A program made the position numbers and the translations under genes. This document shows positions 8,990 through 15,529 of a stretch of DNA of 15,921 bases, one piece after another. The DNA lies in assembly GCA_025927665.1 (NCBI GenBank), contig JAICKZ010000029.1, forward strand, positions 1-15,921. Direction: 5' to 3'. The notes beneath the pieces were generated by a model, which made no database searches, was not told where the DNA came from, and worked only from the letters and a program-made list of their open reading frames with translations. Positions within the stretch are counted from its first letter, which is position 1, and every line of letters begins with the position of its first letter. This DNA is from Steroidobacteraceae bacterium (GTDB taxonomy: Bacteria > Pseudomonadota > Gammaproteobacteria > Steroidobacterales > Steroidobacteraceae).

Positions 8990-11374
8990 TCAACTCGCTC
9001 TCTTCAACTCACTCACTGTTTTCAATCCCAATGCTTCGCGAATGACATCTTCCACGCGTTCGCAAAATACAAACTTGATGTCATTGCGGACGCTGTCTGG
9101 AACATCTTCCAAATCTTTACGATTGCGTGCTGGCAATAAAATTCGCTTGATACCAGCGCGATGCGCAGCAATGCTTTTTTCTTTTACACCACCAATGGGT
9201 AAGACCAACCCACGCAGACTGATTTCGCCTGTCATAGCAACATCATGAAACACCGTACGATTGGTCAATAGCGACACCAATGCGGTATACATTGACACAC
9301 CGGCGCTCGGACCATCTTTGGGAATAGCACCAGCAGGCACGTGGATGTGGATGTCACTTTTTTCAAATAAAGTTGTATCGATGTCCAACGACTCCGCTTG
9401 TGACTTCACCAGTGACAATGCAGCTTGAGCGCTTTCCTTCATGACGTCGCCCAATTGTCCGGTCAGAATCAATCGTCCATTACCAGGCACACGTGTGGCT
9501 TCGATAAACAATATGTCGCCGCCCACTGGAGTCCATGCCAAGCCAGTAGCGACACCTGGCACACTGGTGCGCATCGCCACTTCATTTTCAAAACGGGCGG
9601 CGCCCAAAATAGTACGCAGGTCATCAACATTGATGTCCGCATGGTGAATGCTGCCATCCGCGATACGCACAGCAACATTGCGTAATACCGCGCCAATCGT
9701 ACGTTCCAAGTTACGGCAACCTGCTTCACGGGTGTAATCACGCACGATGTGATGTAAAGCTTCATCCGCAATAGTGACCGCGTCGTCTGGCAAACCATTG
9801 GCCGTCAACTGACGTTTGATCAAGTAACGTTTTGCAATCGCCACTTTTTCATCTTCCGTGTAACCGGTAAGTTCAATGATCTCCATGCGATCACGCAACG
9901 GTCCAGGAATGGTATCGAGTTGATTGGCAGTGGCAATGAACACTACTTTTGATAAATCAAAATCCACACCAAGATAATTATCGCGGAAAGTATTGTTCTG
10001 CTCGGGGTCAAGTACTTCTAGTAATGCCGCGGCGGGATCGCCGTGAAAACCTTGACCCACTTTGTCGATTTCATCCAACATCAATACGGGATTGCGAGTA
10101 CCCACTTTTCGCAGTGCTTGAACAATGTTGCCCGGCAATGCGCCAATATAAGTACGGCGATGTCCACGAATTTCAGCTTCATCATGCAAACCACCCAGGC
10201 TGGCGCGCGCAAACTTCAAGCCCATGGATCGTGCAATGCTCTGACCCAGTGAGGTCTTGCCCACGCCGGGCGGTCCCACGAAACAAAGAATGGGACTACG
10301 ACCTTGCGGGTTTAGTTTACGTACGGCGAGATACTCAACAATGCGGCGTTTGATTTTCTCCAGACCATAGTGATCTTCATCAAGCACGGTACGTGCTTTG
10401 ATAACATCAATTGCTTCATCATCAGTTTTGGACCAAGGCAATTGCGTCATCCAATCCAGCCAAGTACGTATCATTGAATACTCACCGCTGGCATCGGGCA
10501 TACGCTGCAAGCGTTTGAGTTCTTTTTTCGCCTGTTCCAAAGCTTCAGGTGACATCCCCGCTTTGTCGATGGCATCAGCAACTTCTTTTAGTTCATTAGT
10601 TGCCGACTCTTCACCTTCACCCAATTGCTTTTGAATTTGGCGCATTTGTTCGCGCAATACGAATTCCTTTTGACGATCATCAATGGCTTCACGCGTATTA
10701 GATTCAATTTGTCGTTGTAGTTTCATCACTTCAATACGATGTGACAACAACTCAGCCACACGATCCAGACGTGCACGAAGGTCGGTTAATTCAAGTACGC
10801 GTTGTTTATCCTGAGCACTGATGTCGAGGAAGCTAGTAATCAGATCGGCAAGATGTGCCGGTGAATCGATATTCTGCACCGCATGAGCCAATTCTGCAGG
10901 TGACTGTGGCAACAGTTCCACCGCTTCAGCGGCGAGCCGTTTCAAGTTCAATGCACGCGCTTCAATATCGCTGGACACCACCGGATATTCGGGAAGATAT
11001 TCCACTCGCGCTAATCGGAATGGTAGACCCGGTTGAAAGTCGAGGACACGAAAACGTCGCTCACCCTGAACCACTAGATGATGCCGACCATCTTCAGTGG
11101 TGACGTAACGCAGAATGCTGGCCAATGTACCGACCTTGTATAAATCATCGGTACCAGGCTCACTCACTTCGGCATCCCGCTGCAAAAGAAAGCCCACCTT
11201 GTTGGTGGTGCGCACTGCTTCCTTCGCCGCTGCGATACTTAGTTCGCGTTGTAAAGCCGCAGGAAATACCGTGCCGGGAAACAGCACCATGTTGCGCATG
11301 GGCAGAATGATCAGCATGTCGTCAGAGACTAGAGAATGTGCTGCTACGTCAGTTTGGTCGTTTGCGTTGCTCAT
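8990..11374 (-). CDS. lon: ATP-dependent Lon protease (LonA type)
   Basis: Cytoplasmic AAA+ serine protease that unfolds and degrades misfolded and regulatory proteins. The 794 residues carry the full LonA layout: N-terminal substrate-binding LON domain (about 20-215), coiled-coil linker (about 215-300, REQMRQIQKQLGEGEE), AAA+ module with Walker A GPPGVGKT at 367-374 and Walker B VLMLDEID at 430-437, and C-terminal protease domain with the Ser-Lys dyad at Ser690 (PKDGPSAGVSM) and Lys733 (GGVKEKS), spaced 43 residues as in E. coli (679/722). All catalytic residues are intact. The ATG at 11374 is the natural start but has no visible Shine-Dalgarno; a sigma-32-like promoter abuts it (11381-11409), suggesting heat-shock control and a leaderless or very short-leader transcript. 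The gene stands alone, convergent with mdtC and divergent from the PP2C gene. Confidence 0.97.
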   Translation of the reverse strand: MSNANDQTDVAAHSLVSDDMLIILPMRNMVLFPGTVFPAALQRELSIAAAKEAVRTTNKVGFLLQRDAEVSEPGTDDLYKVGTLASILRYVTTEDGRHHLVVQGERRFRVLDFQPGLPFRLARVEYLPEYPVVSSDIEARALNLKRLAAEAVELLPQSPAELAHAVQNIDSPAHLADLITSFLDISAQDKQRVLELTDLRARLDRVAELLSHRIEVMKLQRQIESNTREAIDDRQKEFVLREQMRQIQKQLGEGEESATNELKEVADAIDKAGMSPEALEQAKKELKRLQRMPDASGEYSMIRTWLDWMTQLPWSKTDDEAIDVIKARTVLDEDHYGLEKIKRRIVEYLAVRKLNPQGRSPILCFVGPPGVGKTSLGQSIARSMGLKFARASLGGLHDEAEIRGHRRTYIGALPGNIVQALRKVGTRNPVLMLDEIDKVGQGFHGDPAAALLEVLDPEQNNTFRDNYLGVDFDLSKVVFIATANQLDTIPGPLRDRMEIIELTGYTEDEKVAIAKRYLIKRQLTANGLPDDAVTIADEALHHIVRDYTREAGCRNLERTIGAVLRNVAVRIADGSIHHADINVDDLRTILGAARFENEVAMRTSVPGVATGLAWTPVGGDILFIEATRVPGNGRLILTGQLGDVMKESAQAALSLVKSQAESLDIDTTLFEKSDIHIHVPAGAIPKDGPSAGVSMYTALVSLLTNRTVFHDVAMTGEISLRGLVLPIGGVKEKSIAAHRAGIKRILLPARNRKDLEDVPDSVRNDIKFVFCERVEDVIREALGLKTVSELKRAS

Positions 11375-11380
11375 GGTGAA

Positions 11381-11409
11381 TCAATGGTGGATAAAAATTG
11401 ATTTTCAAG
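11381..11409 (-). promoter_or_regulatory. Candidate sigma-32 heat-shock promoter of lon
   Basis: On the - strand, a perfect CTTGAAA (11409-11403) is followed after 13 nt by CACCATTGA (11389-11381). The E. coli sigma-32 consensus is CTTGAAA, then about 13-17 nt, then CCCCATNTA; the -10 match is 6 of 8 defined positions. lon is a classical sigma-32 target, so function and motif agree. The -10 box ends only 6 nt before the lon ATG, placing the start of transcription at or next to the initiation codon. No transcript data support this; it is a motif reading. Confidence 0.45.
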
Positions 11410-11668
11410 GCCGGATATCAAGCTAGATAAATGGATATCGGACATGGCGTCATAACCGGATCAAAGGAGGAGTTTGTTAAACAAGAAAACCATTACTTCA
11501 ATGCCCCGTATATGGTGCTTGCGATGATGGATTCAATTAGTGATCATTAAATATCCTTTCAACTTGCCGTGACCGGATCGCGAAGCAAAGATGTTTTACG
11601 ACATTCAAGTCTGCTACTTGCATGCATATCAAACCATGCATAAAGGCCTTCAGTACCGAAAACACGGC

Positions 11669-11697
11669 TTGATCAATTGTTGAATGCGGTTAACAAT
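11669..11697 (+). promoter_or_regulatory. Candidate promoter with overlapping inverted repeat, upstream of PP2C gene
   Basis: TTGATC (11669-11674) and AACAAT (11692-11697) are separated by 17 bp; each matches 4 of 6 sigma-70 consensus bases. Transcription would begin near 11704, giving a leader of about 40 nt with a good Shine-Dalgarno. The inverted repeat ATTGTTGA-N6-TTAACAAT (11676-11683 and 11690-11697, one mismatch) covers the spacer and -10, the usual place for a repressor operator. The promoter call is weak; the repeat is directly visible. Confidence 0.3.
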
Positions 11698-11743
11698 CGC
11701 GACAGTTTGCAGCGCTTGTACAAGAGCATAGGAGAAATCTGAA

Positions 11744-12562
11744 ATGATTCAATTTGCCGAAAGGACACATCCCGGACGTCGCAGCGGTGCTAACGAAGAT
11801 GTCACGGGTGTCAACTTGCAACGACAATGGTGGTTTGTGGCTGATGGCATGGGCGGACAGGGCAATGGCAGCGTTGCCAGCAGTGTTGTCAAGCAAACCA
11901 TGGAAGCGAGAAACACTCCGGATGAATTAGCGAATGCCATTCATCATTCACACTTGCAGATTCTTGCGGCCGCCACAGAAACGCCTACCTTGCGTAACAT
12001 GGGTTCAACAATTGTTGCAATCGAACTTAAAAATCGGCTCGCAACCATCGCCTGGGTGGGAGACAGCCGTGCCTATTTATATCGCAACAATCAACTCAAG
12101 CGTGCAACGCGCGATCATTCCTATGTTGAAGTGTTGCGTGCCATGCAAGGGCTTACTGAAGAACAAGTGCGTGGTCATCCCGAAAGTAATGTCATTACTC
12201 GCGGTTTGGGCATGGAGGAATCTGCAGCTTCACTGATAGAGTTGCCGCTGCGAAAGGGTGATCGTTTCTTGTTATGCAGTGATGGTTTGACTGAAGAACT
12301 AACCGATATGGAAATCGCACGCGTGCTGGATGATGCGCAATCAATCAGTGATGCTGCTGATAAGTTGATGGCGAGCGCATTGGCAAACGGCGGTAAAGAT
12401 AATGTCAGCGTAGTGACTGTGCAGTATGACGGTCCGAGCAATCGTACCTATTGGATTAAAAATCTGAAATCAAATCTGTCATGGCCCGTAATCGCAGCAA
12501 TGTTGGTTGTCACGCTAGTGGCGGTGTTTACACTATGGTGGTTGTCACACCGTAAACATTGA
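11744..12562 (+). CDS. PP2C-family Ser/Thr protein phosphatase with C-terminal membrane anchor
   Basis: Metal-dependent (PPM) phosphatase that removes phosphate from Ser/Thr residues of proteins. Family motifs appear in order in the 272 residues: RRSGANED (12-19), VADGMGG with metal-binding Asp34-Gly35 (32-38), WVGDSRAYLYR (104-114), ITRGLG (151-156), LLCSDGLTEEL (177-187) with Asp180, and GGKDNVSVV (216-224) with Asp219. The catalytic core is therefore complete and of usual prokaryotic length. Unusually, a hydrophobic helix at about 247-267 precedes a basic HRKH end, so the enzyme is probably tail-anchored in the inner membrane with the catalytic domain in the cytoplasm. The start has a good ribosome binding site, AGGAGA at 11730-11735, 8 nt before ATG. 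No Ser/Thr kinase, FHA or type VI secretion gene lies in the window, so its partner kinase and substrate are unknown. Confidence 0.93.
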   Translation: MIQFAERTHPGRRSGANEDVTGVNLQRQWWFVADGMGGQGNGSVASSVVKQTMEARNTPDELANAIHHSHLQILAAATETPTLRNMGSTIVAIELKNRLATIAWVGDSRAYLYRNNQLKRATRDHSYVEVLRAMQGLTEEQVRGHPESNVITRGLGMEESAASLIELPLRKGDRFLLCSDGLTEELTDMEIARVLDDAQSISDAADKLMASALANGGKDNVSVVTVQYDGPSNRTYWIKNLKSNLSWPVIAAMLVVTLVAVFTLWWLSHRKH

Positions 12563-12684
12563 TTTCAATTCAAGCTAAACAAATAACGCTCATTGTGATT
12601 TTCAATGATCGCTACTGTTCACAATGTTCATTAAGCCATCAACGGCGTCTGCAAGCGATTGTATATCTTGGTGTTGAGTATTTC
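12563..12684. other. Convergent gap with inverted repeat CATTGTGA / TCACAATG
   Basis: The gap between the convergent phosphatase and secreted-protein genes contains perfect 8-bp arms at 12591-12598 and 12619-12626 with a 20-nt loop. It could fold as a hairpin on either transcript, but there is no T-run after the stem and the loop is long, so an intrinsic terminator is doubtful. Confidence 0.35.
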
Positions 12685-13455
12685 TCAAAACATCTTCCGC
12701 CACGCCTTGGGATTTTCTAACGGCACGACGTTAGCAAGATTATCGGCAAGCAAATGTCGATGACCTGCATCCAATAATGGATTAACCGCGTCAAGCAATT
12801 GCTTTAGTTCTTCAGAGCGATTGCAATAACGTGCCAGCGCGGCATTGTTCATCACGGCGTCAAAGTATTTTTCCCATTCCGTGTCATTCCAATCACGAGA
12901 TGGCTGCACGCTGGCAATATGAGCATTGCGAATTTTCCACACGGTGGCATTACTTGCCCAAGTCGCATCCGCATCGACTTCAAGTGTGTCATGACTATCA
13001 ACAAAAACCAGCGTGAATCCTATGTGCTCACCCAGTTTGTCGTAATCGTCGTAGAATCGACCGCCACTATAAACGGGATTTTCCGTGACTGTAAAATCGC
13101 CGAGCCGTATATTTCTGCCTTCCATCACTTTGAATACCACGTCACCTCCGCAACGACGTACCGTATTAACACTGCATGACGAATGCACAATTAGGTAGGG
13201 CGGTTGCCAACTGAGTTGTTTACGCAGCAACGAGGTTGCGTTAGCAGTGGTGAGATCGCTCAACGTGGTATTTACAAGTTGCGCAATAGGACCGCTGTGA
13301 ACTGCAATGCGTACTTCATTGCCACCTTCTTCGAGTGGATGAATGGTAGCCGTAACTTTCACGGGTGATTCCATTAACAATAGCTCATCAGCATGCACAA
13401 GCGTTGTGAATAGCAGCGTTGATAGCAGGCAGAAAAGCTGGAATTTATGTTTCAT
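12685..13455 (-). CDS. Secreted or periplasmic protein of unknown function
   Basis: I do not recognise this 256-residue protein. It begins with a clear Sec signal peptide: basic KHK, a hydrophobic core at 6-20, and a likely cut after VHA at residue 22. The mature part is mixed polar sequence with three cysteines (94, 102 and 211); the pair in SSCSVNTVRRC could form a disulphide in the periplasm. The early mature region (VKVTATIHPLEEGGNEVRIAV) has the alternating pattern of beta strands, and the last 60 residues look helical, with leucine-rich LKQLLDAVNPLLDAGHRHLL. No enzyme motif, lipobox or membrane segment after the signal is visible. The ATG is well supported by AGGA 7 nt upstream. It is divergent from the response regulator with a 128-bp shared upstream region and convergent with the phosphatase gene, so it is transcribed alone. 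Confidence 0.82.
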   Translation of the reverse strand: MKHKFQLFCLLSTLLFTTLVHADELLLMESPVKVTATIHPLEEGGNEVRIAVHSGPIAQLVNTTLSDLTTANATSLLRKQLSWQPPYLIVHSSCSVNTVRRCGGDVVFKVMEGRNIRLGDFTVTENPVYSGGRFYDDYDKLGEHIGFTLVFVDSHDTLEVDADATWASNATVWKIRNAHIASVQPSRDWNDTEWEKYFDAVMNNAALARYCNRSEELKQLLDAVNPLLDAGHRHLLADNLANVVPLENPKAWRKMF

Positions 13456-13523
13456 ATTTAATTCCTGATTTCGTCAGTTGTATGCATCAATTGTACTCGC
13501 CACAATGCAAATATTGGAGATGT

Positions 13524-13551
13524 TTGACGTCACTGTAGTCAATGATACTTT
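13524..13551 (+). promoter_or_regulatory. Candidate promoter of the response-regulator gene
   Basis: TTGACG (13524-13529, 5 of 6 consensus bases) is followed after 16 bp by TACTTT (13546-13551, 3 of 6). Transcription from it would begin near 13558, downstream of the first in-frame ATG (13542), which favours the ATG at 13584 as the true start. The -35 lies in the inverted repeat TTGAC-N9-GTCAA (13524-13528 and 13538-13542) and in the 8-bp palindrome TGACGTCA (13525-13532), between two divergent genes. Weak -10; motif reading only. Confidence 0.25.
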
Positions 13552-13583
13552 GGCTTACCCGTGAGATACATTACACTGGTCGC

Positions 13584-14648
13584 ATGGTAAACAAGCGTGC
13601 ACTGATAGTAGATGATTCACGAGCCGCACGGGTAGTATTGACCCGAACACTGGAAAGTTTGGGTGTGATCGTTGACGCGGTTGAATCGGCCGAATTGGCG
13701 CTCGACTATTTGTATGCGTCGCAGCCAGATGTAATCTTTATGGATCACTTAATGACCGGCATGGACGGCTTGGCGGCCGTGCGGGTAATCAAAGCCAATC
13801 CACGCACCGCAACGATTCCTATTTTTATGTACACCTCGCAAAATGAACCTGCTTTTGTCCATGCGGCGAGAATCGCCGGTGCATTGGGCTTGTTGCCAAA
13901 AACTTTCAATCAGCATGATGTCATCAATATATTGCAACAAGTGCGTTCCATCGATAAATCTACATCGCCTGCACATATACCTGCGCGTGCGCGACTTACG
14001 TTGATGCAACGTATCGCGTTGCCGTTACTGAGTCTCAGCGTTTTGATATGTATTGGTTGGTTGATGTATTCTAATTATCATCTACAGCAACAATTGAAAT
14101 TATCAAAACAAATTGAAACTGCAGCGAGCGCGACCGCATCCAGTCATAGCCAAGCATCGTCACGCATGGTCACAATGACTACATCAACAGGTGTACGTGT
14201 CGTTGTCATTGATAGTGAAACCGTTCCCTACGGTGAAGTGCCATTGGCGGGTTCAAGATTGGATCGATTGAGGAATATGATTAACAGTTTGCATGGCAAA
14301 GCATTCAAAGGCGTCGTGCGAATAGAAGTGTTTACCGGAGACTTTTGTTTGCAAGGCAATTCAACTGAGGGATATCGCATTGCAGAAGCAACTTTGCCTA
14401 TAAAAGAGTGTGATTTACTCGGCAATCCTTTTGCCGATGTACTGAGTGTGCAACAACGTCAATCAACCACATTCACAAACTTTCTGACCAGCATTAATCA
14501 AGATAACAATATCCACATTCAACTTGCTGACGGCGGCCGACAACTCGCAACACCTTATCCAGCACAACTGCCAGGCTTAAAAGCAGGCGAATGGAACCTA
14601 AGTGCCGCACGTAACAATCGTGTGGAATTCACGGCGAGCACGAAGTGA
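13584..14648 (+). CDS. Membrane-tethered response regulator: receiver + TM + unrecognised extracytoplasmic domain
   Basis: From ATG 13584 the protein has 354 residues. Residues 4-122 are a CheY-like receiver: acidic pair Asp10-Asp11 (LIVDDS), phospho-acceptor Asp54 (VIFMDHLMTGMDG), switch Thr84 (FMYTS) and Lys106 (LLPK), so phosphorylation should be possible. After a linker with several arginines (about 134-143), one transmembrane helix at about 144-161 (IALPLLSLSVLICIGWLM) is followed by a Q/K/S/A-rich, probably coiled or flexible stretch (166-193) and a C-terminal domain (about 200-354) with cysteines 255 and 276 (GDFCLQGNSTEGYR, LPIKEC). By the positive-inside rule this domain lies in the periplasm. 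There is no DNA-binding, GGDEF, EAL or kinase output domain. The start is chosen because the receiver begins there; ATG 13542 would add 14 unlikely residues. The gene's last 20 bp overlap the convergent GNAT gene. The output role is unknown. Confidence 0.85.
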   Translation: MVNKRALIVDDSRAARVVLTRTLESLGVIVDAVESAELALDYLYASQPDVIFMDHLMTGMDGLAAVRVIKANPRTATIPIFMYTSQNEPAFVHAARIAGALGLLPKTFNQHDVINILQQVRSIDKSTSPAHIPARARLTLMQRIALPLLSLSVLICIGWLMYSNYHLQQQLKLSKQIETAASATASSHSQASSRMVTMTTSTGVRVVVIDSETVPYGEVPLAGSRLDRLRNMINSLHGKAFKGVVRIEVFTGDFCLQGNSTEGYRIAEATLPIKECDLLGNPFADVLSVQQRQSTTFTNFLTSINQDNNIHIQLADGGRQLATPYPAQLPGLKAGEWNLSAARNNRVEFTASTK

Positions 14649-15147
14649 AATAGTGATTATTCGCACTATCGATATTAATAAGCCAGTTTTCCCATTCTAA
14701 ATCTTTGCTACCACCTACACTGCGATAGAAGTGTTTTGCCGCATCGTTGTCTGGTAAGACTTGCCAACGCAGTAGACGTGCATTGATCGACTGTGCATAC
14801 TGACTCACGGCATAAAAAAGTTGACGACCATAGCCATTGCGACGTTCTGCATTGATCACAAATAACTCTTTAAGAACGACCATTGGACGAAGATCGAATG
14901 TAAACGGAATTGTATAAACAACTACATAACCAAATAGTGTTTTATCAACTGCTGCAACCCATATTTTGAATTGCGCATGAGCGTTCGTTGCTAAGCCTCG
15001 GTTGACCAGGTCATCACTGGTAACGACAAAACGATCTGCATAACCTTCGTATTCTGCGAGCATATGCATCAATACTATAAGCTGGGCCGCATCATTTACC
15101 GTTGCGCTGCGAATCACGGCTGGCTGATCAAATTGTGTCGGTAACAA
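14629..15147 (-). CDS. GNAT-family N-acetyltransferase, SSAT-like
   Basis: Acetyl-CoA-dependent N-acetyltransferase of 172 residues. It shows the GNAT N-terminal IRSATVNDAAQL (12-23), the LAEYEGY segment (30-36) reminiscent of the spermidine/thialysine acetyltransferase branch, motif A with the acetyl-CoA pyrophosphate loop RRNGYG (102-107) after LKELFV, and motif B with RWQVLPDNDAAKHFYRSVG (127-145). The substrate could be a polyamine or other small amine, but this is only family resemblance. The start is TTG at 15147, supported by GAGGG 8 nt upstream; GTG 15117 is possible but lacks a Shine-Dalgarno, and the first ATG would remove the conserved N-terminal strand. The gene starts inside the end of the rhodanese gene (20-bp overlap), pointing to co-transcription and coupled translation, and ends inside the convergent response-regulator gene (another 20-bp overlap). 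Confidence 0.9.
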   Translation of the reverse strand: MLPTQFDQPAVIRSATVNDAAQLIVLMHMLAEYEGYADRFVVTSDDLVNRGLATNAHAQFKIWVAAVDKTLFGYVVVYTIPFTFDLRPMVVLKELFVINAERRNGYGRQLFYAVSQYAQSINARLLRWQVLPDNDAAKHFYRSVGGSKDLEWENWLINIDSANNHYFTSCSP

Positions 15148-15529
15148 GCGTGAAGCCCTCGTCTAGCCAGCCGGTGATACCACCGATCATCAACTTAACG
15201 GGTCTTCCCAGTTTTGCCAACCGAATGGCTCCCTTATGCGCCCCGTTACAATGTGGCCCGGCGCAATAAACTACAAAGATGGTGTCCTGCGGATAGCGAC
15301 TTATAGTTCCTTCGATAATTTTTGCATAGGGCATATTAATCGCGTCCTTAATATGGCCTTGTGCATACAGATCAGGGCTACGTACGTCAAACAGCACGAA
15401 ATCTGCTTTGTTGTTGGTCATAGAGTCATGTACATCCCAACAATCAGTTTCAAATTCAAGCGCAGACTCAAAGTGCTGACGAGTTCTTTCACTGCCGGCT
15501 GGTGCGATTGCAGTTACTGCGGTGGTCAT
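15128..15529 (-). CDS. Single-domain rhodanese-like protein
   Basis: The 133-residue cytoplasmic protein has one rhodanese domain, which usually transfers or carries sulfane sulfur on a cysteine. Visible elements are the CH2A-like segment FVLFDVRSPDLYAQGHI (44-60), the following AINMPY (63-68), the active-site strand and loop VVYCAGPHCNG (87-97) with Cys89 in the catalytic position, and IGGITGWLDEGF (115-126). The loop CAGPHC, with a second cysteine at 94, differs from the plain CxxGxR loop of thiosulfate sulfurtransferases, so the exact donor and acceptor are uncertain. A strong ribosome binding site, AAGGAG, precedes the ATG by 7 nt. It heads an operon with the GNAT gene and is divergent from an FtrA-type regulator. 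To my knowledge this loop variant often sits beside ftrA-like genes, suggesting regulation by that neighbour. Confidence 0.92.
   Translation of the reverse strand: MTTAVTAIAPAGSERTRQHFESALEFETDCWDVHDSMTNNKADFVLFDVRSPDLYAQGHIKDAINMPYAKIIEGTISRYPQDTIFVVYCAGPHCNGAHKGAIRLAKLGRPVKLMIGGITGWLDEGFTLVTDTI
15156..15160 (-). promoter_or_regulatory. Shine-Dalgarno that fixes the TTG start of the GNAT gene
   Basis: GAGGG on the - strand, inside the last codons of the rhodanese gene, lies 8 nt before the TTG at 15147. The alternative GTG at 15117 has no comparable site, so this decides the start in favour of TTG. Confidence 0.55.

Larger units (their letters stand above)
11375..11743. other. Divergent regulatory region between lon and the PP2C gene
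   Basis: This 369-bp region has no gene I can support. It contains the lon promoter candidate, a very strong but unused Shine-Dalgarno-like AAAGGAGGAG (11463-11472), the palindrome TTGTT-A-AACAA (11474-11484), two GGATATC copies 20 bp apart (11413-11419 and 11433-11439), two ACCGGATC copies (11455-11462 and 11572-11579), the phosphatase promoter with its inverted repeat (11669-11697), and a perfect 10-bp palindrome CTTGTACAAG (11715-11724) just before the phosphatase ribosome binding site. Short open frames exist (17 codons from TTG 11474, 30 codons from ATG 11591) but look accidental. Confidence 0.6.

Noticed and set aside
8935..9000. GAGCGAG / CTCGCTC pair as a terminator between mdtC and lon
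   Set aside because: Loop of 52 nt, no T-run, and the right arm lies in lon coding sequence.
11591..11683. 30-codon ATG frame in the lon-PP2C intergenic region
   Set aside because: No usable Shine-Dalgarno, overlaps the predicted promoter and inverted repeat, and unremarkable composition.
12591..12626. Bidirectional terminator between the PP2C and secreted-protein genes
   Set aside because: The 8-bp arms are real but the loop is 20 nt and no T-run follows; kept only as an inverted repeat.
13542..13583. Earlier ATG start for the response regulator
   Set aside because: Adds 14 residues before the receiver's first strand, and the predicted transcription start lies downstream of it.
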